From assembly GCF_014842925.1 (NCBI RefSeq), contig NZ_JACYXJ010000002.1, forward strand, positions 434,001-498,000: 64,000 bases of DNA, given 5' to 3'. The notes under the pieces are model-generated. The model saw only the letters and a list, made by a program, of their open reading frames with translations, ran no database searches and had not been told where the DNA came from. Below, piece by piece: positions 18,036 to 28,500 of this stretch. The translations under genes and the position numbers were made by a program. Positions within the stretch are counted from its first letter, which is position 1. Every line of letters starts with the position of its first letter. The DNA comes from Roseibium polysiphoniae (GTDB taxonomy: Bacteria; Pseudomonadota; Alphaproteobacteria; Rhizobiales; Stappiaceae).

Positions 18036-18623
18036 CTATTCGGATGAAGCCGCCAAAAGCTGTGCGGCAGACAAAAGCCCCTCCCAGATAATATCGAGGG
18101 CCGCAATAAGAGACAGACTTTCTGATTGCTCCCAAAGCCTTATCGCTCGCTCTGTTACATCTGTGGCGTTGCTTGCGAGCGCGGCCGCAATTTGACGGTC
18201 TTTCACACGAGCAAATAGACATTCGGTGAGCTGGTCGCGTTCGGAAGCGAGAAAGCCATCGAGGATGCCACGTGCCTTTTCATTCGAACGCAGGACGCTT
18301 CCCACCATCCTGAGCACAGCTTCATCTTCAGCCAGCGTCTCCATGTGTTTGTCTAAGAATGTTTTGAGATCTGCCGCCAGCGACGCCGTTCCCGTCTGCA
18401 GCGCTTCCATGTCTTCCTCCCGGTAGCCCGGCGGCTCCCCAATCGCAGCAGCTTCCTTGTTTAAGTAATAGTTGAAAAAGGTCCGCGTGCTGATCCCTGC
18501 GGAAGCTGCGATTTCTTCCGTGGTCACGTTTTCAATGCCGCGCTGAACCACCAATTTCAACGTGGCTTTCTGGATCTCGCGCGCCGTTTCCAGCCGCCGT
18601 CTCTGTCGTAACGAAAGTGTCAT
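18036..18623 (-). CDS. TetR-family transcriptional regulator of the RND efflux operon
   Basis: The 195-residue product has the N-terminal TetR DNA-binding domain: ETAREIQKATLKLVVQRGIE, then TTEEIAASAGISTRTFFNYY and LNKEAA at residues about 15-60. A helical ligand-binding domain follows. The frame is open 38 codons further upstream, but the ATG at 18623 gives the usual short arm before the HTH. It is divergent from an RND efflux operon with only 77 bp between start codons, and a symmetric TTGCA-N5-TGCAA site overlaps that gap. It is therefore probably the local repressor, released by a pump substrate. The ligand cannot be predicted. Confidence 0.85.
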   Translation of the reverse strand: MTLSLRQRRRLETAREIQKATLKLVVQRGIENVTTEEIAASAGISTRTFFNYYLNKEAAAIGEPPGYREEDMEALQTGTASLAADLKTFLDKHMETLAEDEAVLRMVGSVLRSNEKARGILDGFLASERDQLTECLFARVKDRQIAAALASNATDVTERAIRLWEQSESLSLIAALDIIWEGLLSAAQLLAASSE

Positions 18624-18633
18624 CTCCCAATCC

Positions 18634-18648
18634 TTGCATAGTGTGCAA
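18634..18648. promoter_or_regulatory. Likely TetR operator
   Basis: TTGCA-TAGTG-TGCAA is an inverted repeat located 11 bp upstream of the tetR-type start codon and about 50 bp upstream of the efflux operon. Its placement would let one dimer control both divergent promoters. Assignment is by position and symmetry only. Confidence 0.55.
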
Positions 18649-18700
18649 ATTGTGCGTAGAAGGCAACAAAATCGCAAATTAGTCAAGGATCGAGAAGCAG

Positions 18701-19885
18701 ATGAAGGTCGGCGTTTGGAAAGCGATTTGTGCGACACTCGCCCTGACGGGGTCTGTCACGATGGCGATTGCCCAAGGTGGACCACCGGGGTCACAAGGGG
18801 CGCCATCAGCGCCGATCGAAGTCGGCATCATCGAGTTGACATTGCAAGAGGTGCCGCGCGTCGTGACCCAGCCAGGGCGTGCTGTTGCATTTCAGGACGT
18901 AGAGGTGCGACCACGCGTAGGCGGTGCTGTCGAAGAAATACTCTACACACCAGGTCAGGATCTTTCGGTCGGTGACCCGTTGTTCCGGATCGATGATACT
19001 TCATATCTCTCAACCGTGGCCTCTGCCCGTGCAAGCTTAGCAACAGCGGAAGCCAATTTGCCTGTGGCACAAGCCGCATATGATCGCGCGGAACAATTAA
19101 CTGGCCGAGGCTATACCGAGGCCGAGGTCGAAGCCGCACGCGCGGCTCTTGCGGAAGCCAAAGCAACATTAGATGCTGCCAAAGCCACGCTGGAATATGC
19201 AAGAGCCGAATTATCATGGACGACACTGACGAGTCCGATTGAAGGGCGTGCCGATGTGGCGACGGTTTCTGTCGGCGATCTTGTGACCGTCGGCCAGTCG
19301 GATGAGCTGACGACGATCGTGCGCTCCGACCCGATCTATGTGGACATGACGGAAGCGAGCGCACGTATCCTATCTGTCCGCAAGAGCATCATCGAAGGCA
19401 GCCTGAAGCAGAACGACGTCCTTCAGGCGACCCTCTTGCTGGAAAATGGCGACGTTTATCGCGGTACCGGAGAACTGGTTACCCCCGGAAACACCGTATC
19501 CACAACGACCGGAACCGTGACCATCCGGTTCAAGTTTGACAACCCCCAACACCTGATCATTCCTGGCATGTTCGTCCGCGGCGAGATCGTCCTCGGCACG
19601 ATGCAGGCCTATCTCGTGCCGCAGCGTGCCGCCACGCGCGGAAAATCGGGCAGGCTTGCCGTCTACGTCGTGGGCGACGACGGGACGGCACGACAGATTA
19701 CGTTGGAAGACCAAGGAAGCTATCAGAACGCATGGATCGTCCGCGAAGGCTTGAAAGAGGGAGACCGGCTGATCGTGGATGGACTGTCCTCCATCCGGGC
19801 CGGACAGGCGGTGACACCGGTTCCCGCGATCATAGATGAAGACGGCATTGTGCACGATGCCGACACCACTGCCGCGGAGGATTGA
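18701..19885 (+). CDS. RND efflux periplasmic adaptor (membrane fusion protein, AcrA/MexA type)
   Basis: The 394-residue product starts with a signal peptide (KAICATLALTGSVTMAIAQG). The lipoyl half-motif (VRPRVGGAVEEILYTPGQDL) comes next, followed by an alpha-helical hairpin rich in Ala, Glu and Lys (about residues 105-165). The second lipoyl half is LTSPIEGRADVATVSVGDLV, and beta-barrel and membrane-proximal domains complete it. It would link an RND pump to an outer-membrane channel. It is the first gene of a three-gene operon, with 3 bases separating its stop from the pump start. The glycine/proline-rich tail of the mature N-terminus (GGPPGSQGAPSAP) is normal for the group. Function is limited by the frameshift in the pump gene. 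Confidence 0.92.
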   Translation: MKVGVWKAICATLALTGSVTMAIAQGGPPGSQGAPSAPIEVGIIELTLQEVPRVVTQPGRAVAFQDVEVRPRVGGAVEEILYTPGQDLSVGDPLFRIDDTSYLSTVASARASLATAEANLPVAQAAYDRAEQLTGRGYTEAEVEAARAALAEAKATLDAAKATLEYARAELSWTTLTSPIEGRADVATVSVGDLVTVGQSDELTTIVRSDPIYVDMTEASARILSVRKSIIEGSLKQNDVLQATLLLENGDVYRGTGELVTPGNTVSTTTGTVTIRFKFDNPQHLIIPGMFVRGEIVLGTMQAYLVPQRAATRGKSGRLAVYVVGDDGTARQITLEDQGSYQNAWIVREGLKEGDRLIVDGLSSIRAGQAVTPVPAIIDEDGIVHDADTTAAED

Positions 19886-19888
19886 TCC

Positions 19889-22800
19889 ATGGCCTCATTC
19901 TTCATTCACCGCCCCGTCTTTGCCTGGGTGCTTGCCATCGCGACCATGCTTTTGGGCGCCTACAGCCTCTCCAGCCTGCCGATTTCCCAGTATCCCGACA
20001 TCGCGCCTACGACGGTGCGTATCACGGCGTCCTACACCGGGGCTTCTGCCGCGACGGTCGAGAATTCGGTCACGACGGTCATCGAGGACGGCATGACTGG
20101 GTTGGATGGCCTGACCTACATGACCTCCTCCTCGAGCGAAGGAACCGCCAGTATATCCCTGACCTTTGACGACAGCATTGATCCAGATATGGCGCAGGTG
20201 CAGGTGCAAAACAAACTGCAATTGGTGGAGTCTCAACTGCCGGATGTGGTGACGAACCTGGGCATCTCCGTCACCCGCTCGACCACGTCGATCCTCCTCG
20301 TCGGTGCGCTCGTTAGCGAGGATGACAGCTATTCCTCGCTGGAACTGGGCGACATTCTGAGCAGCACGATCCAAGATGCGGTGCAGCGCACGGATGGCGT
20401 GGGCTCGGTCAACATATTCGGTACGGAATACGCGATGCGAATCTGGTTGGACCCTGAGCGCTTGTATCAATACCAATTGACCCCAAACGATGTGACCTCG
20501 GCCGTATCCGAGCAGAACACCAACGTCACCGTTGGCAGTCTGGGTGATCAACCTGTCACCAAAGGCCAGCAGTACACAGTGTCGCTGTCCGCCCAATCCC
20601 AGCTTGAATCGGTCGAGGACTTTGAGAACATCCTTTTGAAAACCAAGCCAGACGGATCGGCGATCTATCTTGCCGATGTCGCTGCGGTCGAGCTGGCCGA
20701 GGAAGACTACAGCAGCGTCAGCCGCTTCAACGGCCATCCCGCTGCGGGTTTTTCCGTAAACCTTTCCAGCGGTGCCAATGCGGTGGATACTGCCGAAGCG
20801 GTCCGCGCCGTGGTCGACGGCCTGTCCTCTGCCTTGCCGGCGGGAGTGACCGTTGAATACCCCTATGACACCTCGCCCTTTGTCGAAGAGTCTATTGAGC
20901 AGGTGTATCAAACACTTATCGAAGCAATCATCCTCGTGTTTCTTGTCATGTTTTGTTTCTGCAAAGCTGGCGGGCGACACTCATTCCGACGATTGCCGTG
21001 CCTGTGGTTCTGCTGGGGACGTTTGGCGTGTTGTCGGCCTTTGGTATGTCGATCAACACCCTCTCCATGTTTGCGCTGGTTTTGGCCATCGGGCTGCTTG
21101 TCGATGACGCAATTGTTGTGGTCGAGAATGTCGAGCGGGTGATGGAAGAAGAGGGGCTCGATGCGGTTGCGGCGACAGAAAAGAGCATGGGCGAAATCTC
21201 CACCGCGCTGATCGGGATGGTGATGGTTTTGACTGCGGTGTTCCTGCCGATGGCCTTCATGGACGGGTCGACCGGGGTGATCTACAAGCAGTTCTCGGTC
21301 ACGATCATCTCGGCGATGGTGCTGTCGCTGTTCGTGGCACTGATCCTCACGCCCGCGATGTGTGCACAGCTTCTCAAGCCGAAGCACGACAAGACCCTCG
21401 TAGCACCCTTGCGCTGGTTCAATGCGGGGCTTGATCGGTTGACAGGCGGCTACGGCACCGTGGTTGAGCGGTTCTCTTTGCGTCCTTTCCGAATGCTGCT
21501 GGTCCTGGGGCTTGTGGGTCTGGGCGCTTATTGGGTCTATGACCGCCTGCCTTCATCATTTCTGCCGACCGAAGATCAGGGCGTTCTGATGGCCATGCTC
21601 GAATTGCCGCAAGGATCGACTGTCCAGCAGACGCAACACATGATCACGCAAATTGAGGAATACCTGCTGACCGAGGAAACTGACATCGTGGACGGTGTCT
21701 TTGCCAATGTCGGGTTCAGTTTCAGCGGAACGGGGCAAAACTACGGGATGATGTTTTTCCGGCTCAAGGACTACGATGACCGGCCCGGACTGGATGCGGC
21801 TGATCTGATGATGCGGACAAACATGAAGTTCTTCCAGTCCCGACTTGGCAGCGTCTTTGTCCTTCAGCCTCCTGCAATTCAGGGGCTTGGAACCTCCTCC
21901 GGCTTCACCATGTATCTCGTCGATCAATCAGGTGCAGGGCTGGATGTCTTGACTACTGCGGCCGATCAGCTCGTGGCGAATGGACTCCTGGACGGGCGGG
22001 TGACCAATCTTCGCGGCAACGATGACGCAACCGAGCCAGCCTTGAAAATGAAAATCGACCAGCAGAAGGCCGAGGCGTTGGGTGTGTCCCTATCGGACGT
22101 CAACGCAATGCTATCCACCGTGTTTTCAGGTTCATATGTCAACGACTTCCCCCTTGGAAACGATCTTCGCGAGGTGATCGTTCAGGGCGGCGCCAATTGG
22201 CGAATGCAACCAGAGAACATTGATCAATGGCATGTGCGCAATAGCGACGCCGAAATGGTCCCGCTTTCGGCATTCCTCAGCCGTGAGTGGGAAACGATCA
22301 CGCCCAAGCTCTCCAGATATGGTGGCACCCGCGCACTGGAAATTTCTGGCGAGGCGGCTGCGGGCATTAGTTCCGGCGACGCCATGAACATGATGGAGCA
22401 GCTAACTGCCAATCTCGATGGCTCCTATGCCGTCGCCTGGACAGGTCTGAGCTACCAAGAGAAATTGTCCGGGGATCAGGAAGTCATTCTATACGCGATC
22501 TCGGCGCTGGTAGTCTTCCTGTGCCTTGCCGCCCTTTACGAAAGCTGGACTGTGCCCTTTGCCGCGATGCTTTCGGTTCCCCTGGGCATCCTGGGCGCTT
22601 TGGTGACGACGTGGTACTTCGGCCAGTCGAACGACGTTTATTTCAAGGTGGGCCTGCTGACTACAATCGGCCTTGCCGCAAGAAACGCCATTCTGATCGT
22701 CGAATTTGCGGAATCCCTGCGTTCGCAAGGTAAGACATTACAGGAAGCGACGACCACGGCGGCCCGCCTGCGTTTGCGCCCCATCCTCATGACTGCGTTG

Positions 22801-22995
22801 ACTTTCGGCATTGGCATTACGCCGCTGGTTCTGGCCTCGGGAGCAGGAGCAAATGCCCAAAAGTCCATTGGCACCGGGATGCTCGGCGGGATCGTCTTTT
22901 CAGCGGTCATCGGGATCGTGATGGTTCCAGTGTTCTACGTCGCCGTCATCAAGGCCACGGAACGGTTCCGTGGCCGAGGGGAGATTGCCCAGTGA
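19889..22995 (+). pseudogene. RND efflux pump (AcrB/MexF-type), frameshifted
   Basis: Two frames combine to a pump of about 1035 residues. The first (19889-21142) begins with the standard FFIHRPVFAWVLAIATML helix and covers the porter domain. It reaches IEAIILVFLVMFCF, after which it is out of frame. The second (from about 20955) continues FLQSWRATLIPTIAVPVVLL and includes the proton-relay LAIGLLVDDAIVVVENVERV with two adjacent Asp residues. It ends normally at 22995. The break is at 20951-20954, where ATG is followed by four Ts; five Ts would restore MFLFLQSW. A one-base loss in a homopolymer may be a real mutation or a sequencing error. Neighbouring operon genes are intact, which slightly favours error or a very recent event. 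Confidence 0.9.
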
Positions 22996-24350
22996 AAGCC
23001 CGTTTCCTCCTGATCGGTCTGCTTGTCGGCAGCTGCGCTGTCGGCCCTGACTTCGAGCGCCCCGAGGTCGCGCTGGAAACCCGGTTTGTCGGCGGCGATG
23101 CCGAGGCGATCGCGGCCGTGGCCTCGGAAAACTGGTGGCTCAGCTACAATGACGCGGTGCTCAGCCGGTTTATCACGCGCGGCCTTGCACGGAACCTCGA
23201 CACGCTTTCGGCGACTGAAGCGATCCGACAGGCACAGGCAGAACTGCGAGAAACCGGCGTCAACTCTGCCATCGACGGATCGCTGACCGCATCGCGAGAA
23301 TGGTCCGGCGGCAATGCGATCGACGGCACCAGCATCGTCAACTCGGTTGATCTGGGGGCGTCGTTGGTCATCGATCTTTTCGGAGGCATCCGGCGCGAGC
23401 GTGAGAGCGCGCAGGCCTCGGTTACCGCGGCGCGCGCAGATGCGGAAACGATCCGCCTGGCCTGGCTGGCTGAACTGATCTCGGCTTACTCGGATGCACG
23501 ATATTACCAGGATGCTCTTGCGCTCACCCGCAGCACGATCCGCGCTCGACAGGAAACCGTTAACATCACGCAAAGCAAGTATGAGGCAGGAGCGGCAACC
23601 GAGTACGAGGTCGCGGAGGCCCGAGCCCTCCTGTCCAACGCACGCGCGGCCTTGCCACAATATGCGGCGCTGTTTGACGCCCGAGTCTACGCCATCGCCA
23701 CGTTGTTGAACGAGCCCGCCGGCCCGATCATGACAACGATGCAAAAAGGTGCCGCGCAATTGCGCACGCCTGGCGGGACCCGGACAGGCGTTCCCGCGGA
23801 TCTGTTGCGCAACCGGCCCGACGTGCGTAGCGCGGAAGCCGACCTTGCTGCCGCCGTAGCCGACATCGGCGTGGCTGAAGCCGCGTTGTATCCATCGCTT
23901 TCGATCGCCGGCACAGTCGGACGTATCGAAGCGGTGAACTCGTGGAGCTTCGGGCCGACACTGACACTGCCAATCTTGAATCAGGGCAAGCTCAGGGCAA
24001 CCCGGGATGCGGCCATCTCGTCCGCGAAGCAATATGAGATCGCCTGGAGAGCTGCTGTCATGGACGCCGTGGAGGACGTTCAGGTCGCGCAGTCCAATTT
24101 AAGCCGCTATCGCCAACGGGCAGCGCTCCTGCGTCAGGCAGCCGACGAATACGGTCATGCTCTGAAACTGGCCCAGGAAAATTACCGAAGGGGCGCAATC
24201 ACGCTTTGGGACCTGCTGGAAACCGATCGGAACACCGCATCAGCACGCATTACTGCTGCCTCTGCTGTGAATGACGCAGCGCAGGCCTGGGCAACGTTGA
24301 AGCTCGCCACAGGAGCGGGCGCCGCCGGGACGGAAACGGCAAGCAATTGA
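22992..24350 (+). CDS. RND efflux outer-membrane channel (NodT/OprM-type lipoprotein)
   Basis: The 452-residue product begins with a short lipoprotein signal (LLIGLLVGSCAVGPDFERP; Cys is residue 15), the usual start of NodT/OprM-type factors. Two outer-membrane efflux protein repeats follow, seen in FRRERESAQASVTAARADAE-like heptads and in the second copy around LLRNRPDVRSAEADLAAAVA. The start GTG overlaps the pump stop (GTGA), so expression is coupled to the pump. It would form the trimeric outer-membrane exit duct. Length and motif order are normal. Specific substrates are unknown. Confidence 0.9.
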   Translation: MKARFLLIGLLVGSCAVGPDFERPEVALETRFVGGDAEAIAAVASENWWLSYNDAVLSRFITRGLARNLDTLSATEAIRQAQAELRETGVNSAIDGSLTASREWSGGNAIDGTSIVNSVDLGASLVIDLFGGIRRERESAQASVTAARADAETIRLAWLAELISAYSDARYYQDALALTRSTIRARQETVNITQSKYEAGAATEYEVAEARALLSNARAALPQYAALFDARVYAIATLLNEPAGPIMTTMQKGAAQLRTPGGTRTGVPADLLRNRPDVRSAEADLAAAVADIGVAEAALYPSLSIAGTVGRIEAVNSWSFGPTLTLPILNQGKLRATRDAAISSAKQYEIAWRAAVMDAVEDVQVAQSNLSRYRQRAALLRQAADEYGHALKLAQENYRRGAITLWDLLETDRNTASARITAASAVNDAAQAWATLKLATGAGAAGTETASN

Positions 24351-24426
24351 CTGGGACAAATGTGGTGAGCTCGATGAGAGAGCAAGCTATCTGCACCAAA
24401 ACCTCGATTATGAAGGTACGACTTAT

Positions 24427-25155
24427 ATGATGAAACACACTGGGAAATTAGCCTTGCTCGTTGCCCTTATCGGTGTGCTAGGGGTAGCATTTTTGCTGTT
24501 TGGAGCTCGTTTGGGGCTGTGGGAGCCGACCACGGGTTTCGGTCTCTATCGCACCTATCTAAATCCACTCGGCTTGACTGTCGCCGGGTTGGGCGCGCTG
24601 GCGTTGGTGATTCACCTTATTCGCAAGGAAAAACGCGGGACAGTTTTAGGCAGCGTTGCGTTACTAGTGGGGCTAGTCATTCTGACGCCCTTGATCGCCG
24701 GTTCGCTCAACCCGCCGCGACGCGCGCCGCCGATCCACGACATCTCGACCGATACCGCCAATCCGCCCGCTTTCGAGGTGCTCGATGACAGCCGCGCAGG
24801 CGCCCGTAATTCGCTCGAATATGGAGGGTCCGAGGTGGCCGAAATTCAGGCGATCTCTTATCCGGACATCGCACCCCTAAAAACGGGTTTGGCCGCGGAT
24901 GCCGCCTATGAACGCGCGCTGGCGGTTGCCCAGGATATGGGGTGGGACATCATCGTTTCGGATACGGAGCGTCGCCGTTTTGAGGCAACCGCGCGTACAT
25001 CTGTATTTTACTTCGCAGACGATGTTGCGCTTGTCGTGACGCGACAAGGTGACGGAAGCCGGGTTGACATGCGCAGTGTATCGAGAGTGGGCCGGAGCGA
25101 TCAAGGCGTCAATGCCGCACGCATCCGCGATTTCCAGCAGCGGTTCGATGGATAA
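24427..25155 (+). CDS. DUF1499 family membrane protein
   Basis: The 242-residue product has three hydrophobic segments in residues about 8-95 (LALLVALIGVLGVAFLLFGA, then LTVAGLGALALVIHLI and LGSVALLVGLVILTPLIAGS). A soluble DUF1499 domain follows: PPIHDISTDTANPPAFEVLD, then SYPDIAPLKTGLAADAAYER and FYFADDVALVVTRQGDGSRV. DUF1499 has no established biochemical activity. It lies 76 bp downstream of the efflux operon on the same strand and may be a bystander. A second ATG follows immediately and could be the start. The domain call is firm; the function is unknown. Confidence 0.85.
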   Translation: MMKHTGKLALLVALIGVLGVAFLLFGARLGLWEPTTGFGLYRTYLNPLGLTVAGLGALALVIHLIRKEKRGTVLGSVALLVGLVILTPLIAGSLNPPRRAPPIHDISTDTANPPAFEVLDDSRAGARNSLEYGGSEVAEIQAISYPDIAPLKTGLAADAAYERALAVAQDMGWDIIVSDTERRRFEATARTSVFYFADDVALVVTRQGDGSRVDMRSVSRVGRSDQGVNAARIRDFQQRFDG

Positions 25156-25295
25156 CCTTCGGTCTCGCAGAACGCGGGACCATTACTTCCAAGCCTGCTC
25201 GAATGTGGACGATCAGAACTGGCGAACAAGCATGCGCGCGCAGCACCTTGTTGGTCTGAACGAGCCAGCCACCGTGTTCGCAAACAACTCTGCCC

Positions 25296-25508
25296 ATGGC
25301 CGATCCGCGCCGGGGCCGCACGAGCTTTGTGATTGCGCATCGCTTGTCGACCATCCGAGACGCGGACATGATCGTTTACATGGAAAACGGAAATGTGCGC
25401 GAGACTGGTACGCACGAGGAACTCATGGAGTTGCAAGGTGGGTATTGGCAACTCCAGAACGGTCAAAACCCAAGTCTTGATGTATATCGTCCGGTTCATC
25501 ACCGATGA
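25296..25508 (+). pseudogene. 3' fragment of an ABC-exporter ATPase gene
   Basis: About 50 residues reading [20 protein letters not shown], then [20 protein letters not shown] and [10 protein letters not shown] are the C-terminal end (H-loop onwards) of an MsbA/MdlB-type ABC exporter. No Walker A, Walker B or signature motif lies upstream in any frame; the match ends abruptly near 25305. The rest of the gene has been deleted, probably during rearrangement of the island. Six further bases of coding and the end of the large autotransporter lie immediately downstream on the other strand. Confidence 0.8.
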
Positions 25509-25554
25509 CGGCGTCGAAGGGTGGAGCGGGTTTCCCGCTGCCGTTTTCAGCCCG

Positions 25555-28500
25555 TCAAAAAGCCAGTTTGAAGCCGAGTTGAAGGCCGTAGCTTTCATAA
25601 TCCTGGACCCCGATGCCGTCGTAATAGGCGTCCAGCAGAAAGTCGCCGCCATTTGGCAAGATGTAGTTCGCGCCCATCGTTACCTTGGCACGGCCACCTT
25701 CATATTCCGGCACAACCCTTGCGGCATTGCCCGAGCCCCTCGTGGACGAACCGATCATTGATAGGCCGGCGATCAGTTCCAGACTTGCGCTGTCTGTGGG
25801 CAAATCGACCTGATGACGAACATCGAGACCGAGTTCGCCCTCGAGTAATTCAAGCCCCTGTTCTGGAATGACATTTCCGAGGCCATCAACATAGGCTTCC
25901 TGATCGTCGCTTGTGTAGGACAGTTTGACCGAGGGTGTGACCACCGTTTGTTCAAAGCCCAGTTCACCTGAGATTTTGAGCTGCGCCAGGATCCGCTCGG
26001 TGTCGAAACCGTCTGTGTATGTGCCTAGCGGAGAGATGTCGTTTGATGTCTGCCCGTAAAGCAATCGTCCTTCAACGAAGAGAGGATGATCCGGCAGACG
26101 GGCCACGGCATAGGGGCCGGCAAGCCATCCATGACCGTTTATCTTTGCCTGCTCATCCTGTTGACTGAGATAGTCAAACTCCAGCATTCCACCCACGAGC
26201 AGCGTCGGCGAGATTTTGAAATGATGGCCGATTGCTCCGAAAACATACTGCGATTTTGCAGTACCTTCCCGGGTCCAGGACCCGTTCAGTCTTGTCCAGA
26301 AGCCACTGTTTATGCCGGGCTGGCTCGCGAAGTCGAAGTTGCCATTCAGGCTTGTCATCACGAAGTCAAAAGAGCCTTGGCTACCGCCTGACAGGAACCC
26401 GGTAAGATCGGGCTGACTGGAAAGCAGTTGACTTGCCCTTGTCTGCATGAACTGCGCGATGACTTTCTGCGTTTGTTCGACAATTATATTGGCAATGGAA
26501 AGCGTGTTCGAAGCGGTATTTTCATTTCCTGAAGCATCTGTTGCTGCACCTGCCGGGATGGAAATCTCAAGATCCCCCCGACCTGTCGATGCAACTGTTG
26601 CAATATAATCTGCGCCGCTCCCCTGCAGCTGTGTGACTGCGCCGTTGGCCACGGAGAAATCGCTCATCTCAAACCCGGTGACGTCTTCAGAGAACGTGAC
26701 TGTAACGTTGATCGATTCCGGACCCGTCACACTCGTTTCGGTCGCCTTGATGCTGACCGTTGGGGCGGTGGAGTCATAGGTCGCCGTCACCTCATTTGAG
26801 GCCGCGTTTGTGTTTCCGGATCCATCGGTGAAGCTACCCGCTGCCACTGATAAAGCTATCTGCCCGTCGGTCTCCGGGGTTAGAACTGCCGTGTAGCTCG
26901 TCCCAGATCCCGACAGCGTTGCGGTGGCATTGGTCAGGGTTAAATCGGCGAGGGTGAAATCGGTGCTTGCCTCCGACAGGGTGATCGTCGCCGTATATTC
27001 TCCGGCAACCGGGCCGGAGAGGGGGGCGATGCTGACGGTTGGGGCGGTGGCGTCATAGGTTGCCGTCACCTCGTTTGAGGCAGCAGTGTTCGTATTTCCA
27101 ACGGCGTCGCTGAAGGTGCCTGCCGCAACCGACAAGGCCACAGTCCCATCCGCAACAGGTGTCAGCGTCGCGGTGTAGCTCGTCCCAGATCCCGACAGCG
27201 TTGCGGTGGCATTGGTCAGGGTTAAATCGGCGAGGGTGAAATCGGTGCTTGCCTCCGACAGGGTGATCGCCGCCGTATATTCTCCGGCAACCGGGCCGGA
27301 GAGGGGATCGATGCTGATTGTGGGGGGCGTTGTGTCGGCTAAAAACGTCACTTCATTTGAGGCGACCCAGTTTTCAAGCCCTTCGCTATCCGTAAAGGCC
27401 CCCTTTGGGACGGATGCACTGACCGCCCCATCTGACACCGGGTCCAGAACAATGGTGTAACTGCTGCCGCTGCCCGACACTGTTGCTGTGGCGTTTGTCA
27501 ACGTCAGGCTAGAGGCCGTGAAATCAGAGCTGCTTTCAGACAAGGTGGCGGTCACGGTATAGTTTCCGCTGCCATCTGGTCCGTTGGGGGTGCCGAGCGT
27601 TACCGTTGGCGCCGCATTGACGAGGGTCTGGTTGACCGTAATGGTTGTTCCCGTTGCCCCGCGGATTTCGGCAAGGTAGGCGTAGCGATCACCGTCGGTA
27701 GTACGTGTCGCTTCAAAGGAAACCCCCATGTAGCCTTGGGCGGTATAGGTTCCTGTAGCGCCTTGCTGAACCAGGCTAGCGACATCTGCAAGCTTGCAGT
27801 TCGCTTGCAAAAATGCAGCAGTTATCGCCGGAATACTGGTGTAGTGTTCACTTGCTAAAAAGCCCACCCCCCCTGCCGCTCGGGTTTCCACTCCAAAACG
27901 TCTAATGCGTACACCTGCAGTACCTCCACTATTATTGGTAACGAAGACGTAGAAACTGCATTGGGAATCCAGGGACACTATTTGATCGATACGTGATGGG
28001 GCATCAAATGCCTGCGCATCACCCGGCATGAACATCAGAAGGCCAGCCACGCAGGCGCTGATCCTGCCGGCTCTTCTAAGAATGGCTGCGAACCGTTTTC
28101 GCGGGGCTATCGGTCCCGATATGCCGCCCTGCGTGCTGCCGGATAAATTAATCGTTCCGACGCTGGTTTTGGCGATGACGCCGTTCATTGAATTGGGGCC
28201 GGACAGAACCGGACTGCCATCGCCGGGTTCTGTCATGCCAGCGCCGCTTGGGGTATCGGCCAGTTCCAGACCTATAGTGGCGTTCCCCTTCGCAACATTA
28301 GCCTCATTGCCCCCTGCCTCGAACGTGAGGGTGTCACCGGTCAGCATGTAACCATCCGTTTTGAAGGCCTGGCCATCAACACGCTGCGCGCCGCAACGGT
28401 TCCAGCCATGCCGTCGAAAATAGAACCGGCCCCCCGGTGTCCAGGCCTGGTTGCCGGTGCCGCCTTCATTTGCCCAGGTCTGTGTTGATCCGTTCCACGC

